Shown: one piece after another, positions 58,659 through 64,000 of the stretch
How the letters are laid out: each line of letters starts with the position of its first letter
Position numbering within the stretch: the first letter of the stretch is position 1
Source: Sistotremastrum niveocremeum HHB9708
Lineage: Eukaryota; Basidiomycota; Agaricomycetes; Sistotremastrales; Sistotremastraceae
DNA: 64,000 nt
Assembly (NCBI GenBank): GCA_001630475.1
Contig: KV419442.1
Location: 48,727-112,726 of the forward strand
Direction of reading: 5' to 3'
Position numbers and translations under genes: made by a program
Notes under the pieces: model-generated
Databases searched by the model: none
What the model saw: only the letters and a program-made list of their open reading frames with translations
Told to the model about the DNA's origin: nothing

Positions 58659-60189
58659 TATATTCATATACCTCCAATGCCACTATGTACAAGTTAGATT
58701 TTCATAGCAAAAGACAAAGTTGACCAGTTGATATTCTCCATAAGAGGTCTTATTAACTGCAATTTTCATTCTCAATGTATACATACACTACCTCTTCTTC
58801 ATGGACCCTATGCTGCGAGTCTAAATGGTCTTGAACCCCAGTGGTCTTCACTTCTGCTATAGCCCGTTCAAAATGAACGTGATCCCGTTCATTTTGTCAC
58901 GTCACATCACAGTCACAGTATCCACTTTGGGAATGCCGATGATGCCGAAGGTCTCGGAGGAACTCTTGGTGCCGAATATATGCCGACGGCACGGTCACTT
59001 GATGGCTTGATCGAAACTTGCCCAGACCCGACACGAGGCCCCACTCCATTTCATCCTGGCACTCTATAACGACGGTAAAGTGGGGCAGAAGACAGCGCCA
59101 AGCAAATGAACCGGAAGGATTCGTATAGACTCGCGCAGATCGAAGTAGATTTGCTAAGCGCGAGGAGAGCTGGCCCTGAAGTCGGGCTCAAATCGGACGA
59201 TGCGCGTCATCGGACTTCAATTCCTCCTTCCTCTCGACCATCATCTCCCTACTCCCTTCGTCCTGCCTCAGCCAGCTCCTCTACCGGCTTCAACGCCCAT
59301 GAAAACGCGAGGACCCGCCATGAAGACTCAAGACCGAATGTGATCACCGATGACCTTGTATACTCTCATCGTGTAGGGTCAGTGTAGACCAAGGGTAGCG
59401 ACGACGGCGAAGGGATTAGTGCGTTTTTCTTTCTTGTTCACTCTCTTCTTGTACCTACTGACATGGATTTCTGTGCCAGTCGATATCGTCGCGTGATACC
59501 GGAGTTTGGTGAGTACTCATCATCCGCAAAAAGTCCTATGCTAACATCCCCCATTCCTTTCAGATTCGCCTCGCATACAAGAATGATGGCATTGACAGCT
59601 GGAGATTACAGAGAGGTGGGAACAGTATAGGGGATAGCAGGGTCGAGAAATGGGTCGGGTCTGTCATATTCGTATTGCTTAGTATTGTAGTAGACTATTT
59701 TGTATTTTCCATCCGCCAATATAAATTGCATTCTCTATATTTTATTACAAATAAATCGAATACAAACGGAATACAAACGCAAATGTAATGCCAGATTGGC
59801 CTACTCAAAACTGGGGAGTATGGTGATTTATTCGGGAGAAGAGTTCCTAAGATTCGTACTGGTCTCATAGGGAGAATTTCCCTACGAACCGGGGAGGCCA
59901 TCCCCGGTTTGGCGTGGGAACTTTATTCCCGGGATCGATCTCACAGAGATATCATGCGCTACCAGGCTTTACATAAGCACATCTCACCAGTTCAGGACCC
60001 AACGATCTTGACTTGCTCACCTCCTCACCCTGCCAGTGCGCTTGTATAAGTACGGTGGTGGTCAGTATCTATGTTACTGGACTCTCCAACTTAAGACATC
60101 CTCGTTCTCCAAAGTTCTGACTTATCCTTCTGACGTTTCACTGGCAAGCAAGCTGGCAAGCCTTTGGATTCGAACGCTCAGATTCACTC
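58659..60189. other. Intergenic between the alpha-kinase and pheromone block 3
   Basis: A 93-codon ATG frame at 59106-59387 is Ser/Pro-rich and not supported by splicing or homology. The rest shows nothing recognisable. Confidence 0.45.
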
Positions 60190-60644
60190 CCTGACTTCGC
60201 AAGTTCGCATCCGGCAGCCTCTCACCATGTAGAACTTACATCCCTGGGAATTTACTAGGAAATTGTATTCAGCCTACGAGGCCGTGAACTCAGGACTGGT
60301 ACTGTCGCACTGAAAGCCGAACTCAACTGGCGATTGTATATGACGTGTCGACTTTTGCGGTCTCCCGGATCCCAACTCCTTTCACTGTCGTGTCCGAGAC
60401 TTTCTCACTGAACTGCCTCCCGAGAATGTAAAGCGGTCTTATTGAGGAAATATAGTACTCTTTCTGGGAACGGGTTCGACTCTTTCGTCCCTTTTTGAGG
60501 CACGTTAGTCATAAATCCGGAAGGGTGAGCCCTCATATCCCTTCCCTGACTACATTTTACTTACTTGAATCAATACAGCCGCTTTGAACTCCTTTAGCTC
60601 AATGTTCCGTTTTCAAGCCCTCGTTCGATATGCGATGGGCGGTT

Positions 60645-60653
60645 CTATAAATA
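60645..60653 (+). promoter_or_regulatory. TATA box of pheromone copy 3
   Basis: CTATAAATA, about 91 bases before the ATG. Confidence 0.65.
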
Positions 60654-60735
60654 CAACCTCGCTCAGCTATTGCTCTCTAGTCTCGGTTGAGCCCATCCTA
60701 CACCTAGTCTCAATTGATCAAGAGACAAACTCTCA

Positions 60736-60837
60736 ATGGACGCATTCAGCCTTTTGAAGATACCGTCATCGCCTTCCGACGAGGCTGGTGTCCCAGTTTC
60801 TCACAATGCCCCTGTGGGCTACTGCGTTATTGCATAA
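60736..60837 (+). CDS. Mating pheromone precursor (CVIA), copy 3
   Basis: A 34-codon intronless frame gives 33 aa, starting MDAFSLLKIPSSPSDEAGVP and continuing VSHNAPVGYCVIA. It shares VPVSHNA with copy 1 and GYCVIA with copy 4. CVIA is the standard farnesylation box. The start context (CTCTCAATGGACGCATTC) is nearly that of copy 2. The predicted mature peptide is about HNAPVGYC with a farnesylated, methylated Cys. No signal peptide is present, as is normal for this class. Confidence 0.9.
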   Translation: MDAFSLLKIPSSPSDEAGVPVSHNAPVGYCVIA

Positions 60838-60930
60838 GAATCCCAGGAATCGAACAAGCGTCGATGGTGAGTTCGGGCTCATGATCTTCTCGATGGTGTC
60901 ACTTACTACCTCCTAATTATGATAGGGATT

Positions 60931-61569
60931 ATGATTTTCTGTTCTTCCGTTGACTCGGGAAGCGAGAAAGATATAGAGAGACATTGTTCTGTCATATACC
61001 ACCATGTATCTCAGTTCTTCGGAGGAGGGGTCTGTAAATATGTGATTGATCCCTTCGTGATTGAGCGGCTCGTATATACGTCCTCAACCAATCTTTCAAC
61101 CTGGCAATCACTTCTGTTGAACCGGTGTTAGATCATTAAATATACGGATCGAATGCTATCAGTCGAGGACCTGATCCGCACCTTCAGTTTGTGGGATTCT
61201 AGTCGCTGCATCCGCTCTTTTTCTTTGCCATTCAGCTTTGATTGTACTTGAAAGCCGTAAAATACCCAAGGGATGCTATTAATCCAAGCATATACGCAAG
61301 TAGTAATATATCTAATCAGTACAAGTTTGGTGGACATTAAGGACAAGAGTAGGAGGTGCGAGTAAGCTATTCGGGTATTCGTGAGCCTCGATAGCGAAGC
61401 AAAGAAATATAAGTTCTTAGATGATGGAAAATTATGGGTATGTGATAAGGGAGGAGTACCGGGAGAGGCGATAGCGAACAATGAAGAAGTGTACAATGAA
61501 TATGCGGCGACGACGATCCAAGGATGAGCATCGTGAGAAACCTGGCTTGGAATCTTTTAGGGTGGGAAC
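60931..61569. other. Intergenic
   Basis: Short spacer before the 3' end of the zinc-finger gene. Nothing supported. Confidence 0.45.
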
Positions 61570-63399
61570 TTAAGCTTCAACCAAGGCCGGATCGAGCGGA
61601 ATGTTATGACGAGTGTATTCCTTGACCCAACGCTCGACTTCAGCCTTGGACTTCTCCACCCCATGTTGAGCTTTCAAATGACGACGAAGATCATACGATC
61701 TCGTAAAAGCGAACGGACAAGTATGACTCGCATCCGCAGACCCGTGCTCCGGAGGTGTCGCAGAGAACGCGCGAGGCCAGGGACAAGGAAGGGAACGAGC
61801 GGCCAAAGAGTAGGATTTGCCTGTGAGACTGCTTATGGTGAAAGCGGGCTGCCGTCTTTCGGATTCTTCGACGACTTCGCCTTCGTGTTCGTCGGTTTCG
61901 GTCGTGGCTTCAGCATGGCATCTGGAAATGTGTCGCTGGAGGACGTGCTTGTATCCAAAAGCCAGACCGCAGTCAGCGGCGGGGCATACGAAATCCCGAC
62001 GGTGGAGATGCGATGTATGGACGTGCGTCTTAAGCGCCTTATTCTACGGAAATCAATTAAGAGGCAGGCGAAGACTTAAGAAAGGAGGAACGCACAGATT
62101 TGAAAGCCTTATCGCATCCATCTTCAGCACACACCCAGTCTCTTCCAACATCTCCTCCTCTACGCCTCTTCGCGTATCTTTCCTCATCCCCATTCACTCC
62201 ATCAGCTTCGTCGTCAGCGTCGGCTTTTAGCTGATCTTCGATTTCGCGGTCTTCGTGTACTTTGAGATGTCCGCGCAGACCCTTTTGAGAAGCGAATGTA
62301 CGACCGTTACATGAAGGATAGGGACAAGCTGGTGGATGCTCCGACTTCATGTGGGCTTGGAGGGCGGTCCATGTTGCGAAGTATAAAGGAGCAGCGGAAG
62401 TCGAAGCACATTCAGAATGTGAACAACTGTATCTACGCTCTGCGAAAGGCGATCATGAATATCTGAGAGTAAAGCAGTGAGACGCGCGTACCGTCGTGGA
62501 CTCTGGAATGAACCCGGAGTTTCTGGTTGGTGGCGAAAGACTTTGTACATCCTTCGTGCTCGCAGATGAAAGGTTTCGTGCCTTGCGGTCGGTGCACTTC
62601 GGCGATGTGGGATCGTAGTTGATAATTTTTCGAGAACGCTTCATCACAGCCGTTCTCAGTGCACTGAGGGACGCATAAGTGATTCGAGGAGAGGGGGAGA
62701 AAGTATATGGATGGATAGCTGACCTCAAATATTCGAGCCCCTCGGTGCAGCTGCCCATGTGCCTTCAAATGCTGCGTCGTCCAAAATCTCTTCTGACAGC
62801 CCTCCTCCTCACAAGCGAACGGGCGCTCTGACTCTGGAAGATGAGTGCGGACGTGCGCTTTCAGATGCGATTCTCGAAAATAGGAGCTTGGACATTCCGA
62901 GCAAGAAAACGGACGCTAGTAGGTTAAAAGAAAAATTTCGTTAGCTTGAAGGAGAAGAATTTGGTGGCATGCGATCATTCACCTCTCCGGAATGTGTCCT
63001 TTCATGCTCTTCCAGTCTCGAAGGCTTCGAATAACGTTTATTACAGCCAGCGTGAGTACACTGATAGGGCTTTTTGGACGTCGGGCCTGTGGCAGGTACT
63101 GCGGTCCCATTTACAAACATCACTCCTGCAAACAGCTTTGAGGTGGGCTCTAGCTTATCACTAGAGCTTGGTTTTGATGGGCCAGCCTCCGCATTGATAT
63201 ATTCTCCAGAAACTCTCGATGGGTCTCGAGGGTGCTGTTCGTCGTTTTCGCCCTCCGTGGGACTGTAGTGAAACCCTTCGTCGGACGTGGTGTGGGACTG
63301 GGTTGTATCGCCTCCAGAAAGGCGCAAAACGAGAGCGTCATTATTCCTCTTACGTTTCCGAAGCGAAAGGGATGTCGAGGTCCGGAGAGTGCTCGACAT
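61570..63399 (-). CDS. TFIIIA-like C2H2 zinc-finger protein
   Basis: Several exons from an ATG at 63399 (MSSTLRTSTSLSLRKRKRNN) encode a disordered N-terminus. Then follows a chain of about ten C2H2 fingers, among them CTHAGCNKRYSKPSRLEEH, CSECPSSYFRESHLKAH, CEEEGCQKRFWTTQHLKAH, CTENGCDEAFSKNYQLRSH, CEHEGCTKSFATNQKLRVH, CPYPSCNGRTFASQKGLRGH, CAEDGCDKAFKS and CPAADCGLAFGYKHVLQRH. The last finger (CPFAFTRSYDLRRHLKAQHG) is separated by an acidic/disordered insert, and the protein ends IPLDPALVEA. The uninterrupted array with CxxxxC spacing and ~30-residue periodicity is typical of TFIIIA, which binds the internal control region of 5S rRNA genes and starts their transcription by RNA polymerase III. 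Fission yeast Sfc2 also has ten fingers. The finger between SHSECASTSAAPLYF and HMKSEH is longer than usual. Confidence 0.85.
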
Positions 63400-64000
63400 C
63401 GTCGGCCAGACAAGGCTGACAGGGCGGGAGGCGGGATTTTCGGAACTTGCCGCTGCTTATGATTCTCAGTTCTTCGGCCGCTGCTATCTCGAACCCTGCG
63501 ACCCGCATAAACACCAGTACCCTCGAACGATCTAATTGACTGGGTTGAAGAGAATCTATTTTGGGGAGAAAAAGTCATAGAAGCTCAAGCTAAATATACG
63601 GGTACAGATGCTCATTTGGTTTCTCAGACTGTAATCCATGTGATCATCATATGAACATGCTGCATCGTTGATTAAGGATCTGCTGATAAAAATCCGGAGC
63701 ACGACACTGGTAGTTACGCGAGTCGTTGCGAGTCATTGCTTGGAGGATAAACGATCGCTTAACAAGAACGCCGGACAGTCAGAGGGAATGATTATCGGGT
63801 AGACTTGAGAAAGGTATAGAAAGATATCATCATTGCCATTAGAAGCCAGCAAATTGTTCAGAGGGTTCGCACTTGGAAATATCGCCGAATTTGAGGTTGA
63901 ATATACGGTCGCCAGACAACGCGAGGCACAAAAGTAGAGTTCATTGAGAAGTCAAAGTTCATAGGAAAATCGCCCTCAGCCTCCAGAAGTACCAAATCAC
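63400..64000. other. Intergenic, upstream of the TFIIIA-like gene
   Basis: Promoter region of the zinc-finger gene. No other gene seen before the window ends. Confidence 0.5.

Larger units (their letters stand above)
60190..60930 (+). repeat. Duplicated pheromone block 3
   Basis: Matches block 2 in order and text (see 51580-52315) across promoter, CDS and 3' flank, and block 1 more weakly. The segment GTGAGCCC...CTTACTTGAAT...CAG looks like an intron but lies upstream of the TATA box, so it may derive from a neighbouring gene duplicated with the pheromone. A GTGAGTTC...GATAG element after the stop could be a 3' UTR intron shared by all three blocks. Confidence 0.75.

Noticed and set aside
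59106-59387. 93-codon Ser/Pro-rich plus-strand frame
   Set aside because: No homology, promoter or splice evidence.
39829-60837. STE3-type pheromone receptor within the pheromone interval
   Set aside because: No frame or set of frames with seven membrane helices was found on either strand; it may lie outside the window.

Overview
The window reads as nuclear DNA of a mushroom-forming basidiomycete (Agaricomycetes). Reasons: genes split by many 45-70 nt GT-AG introns, a cellulose-active AA9 oxygenase with a C-terminal CBM1, short CaaX-ending mating-pheromone precursors, a CPL1-like cysteine-rich secreted protein, an alpha-kinase, F-box genes and a Rds1-type ferritin-like protein. I saw no tRNA, rRNA or CRISPR.

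Layout. 0-1 kb: a perfect 38-bp inverted repeat and a degenerate tandem repeat. 1.2-3.6 kb (-): an 11-exon unknown gene. 6.5-8.8 kb (-): a second unknown gene. 9.3-10.5 kb: F-box-like remnants. 10.9-13.8 kb (-): a single-exon 966-aa disordered protein. 15.4-17.2 kb (-): an APH-fold kinase. 17.9-19.0 kb (-): CPL1-like protein. 21.3-22.3 kb (+): first of three paralogous small secreted proteins (SSP1). 22.7-23.5 kb (+): a Ypt35-like PX protein. 23.9-25.4 kb (-): AA9-CBM1. 26.8-28.3 kb (+): F-box-type protein. 30.2-34.1 kb (+): a ten-exon gene for a 1,142-aa protein of unknown family. 34.5-37.9 kb (-): SSP2 and SSP3 in tandem. 40.9-45.0 kb (-): the importin Kap123. 45.6-47.1 kb (-): a paralogue of the F-box-type protein at 26.8 kb. 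47.8-48.8 kb (+): ferritin-like secreted protein. 53.2-54.8 kb (-): integrase-core gene. 55.8-58.7 kb (+): alpha-kinase. 61.6-63.4 kb (-): a ten-finger TFIIIA-like protein.

The most notable content is four tiny genes that ordinary gene callers would miss: at 39829-39927 (-), 49734-49841 (+), 52107-52220 (+) and 60736-60837 (+). They encode 32-37 aa peptides starting MDxF and ending in CVIA (three) or CVVV (one), the form of basidiomycete lipopeptide mating pheromone precursors. Three of them sit in duplicated blocks sharing promoter and 3' flank. This suggests that about 39.8-60.8 kb is all or part of a mating-type B (pheromone/receptor) region, although no STE3-type seven-helix receptor could be found inside the window.

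Second, the three SSP genes form a family with near-identical exon lengths (262/176/258/90, 262/176/258/84, 259/176/258/84). Two of them lie in a ~2.48-kb tandem duplication that includes their upstream DNA. Exon joins were worked out by hand from splice signals and reading phase; multi-exon boundaries are predictions.
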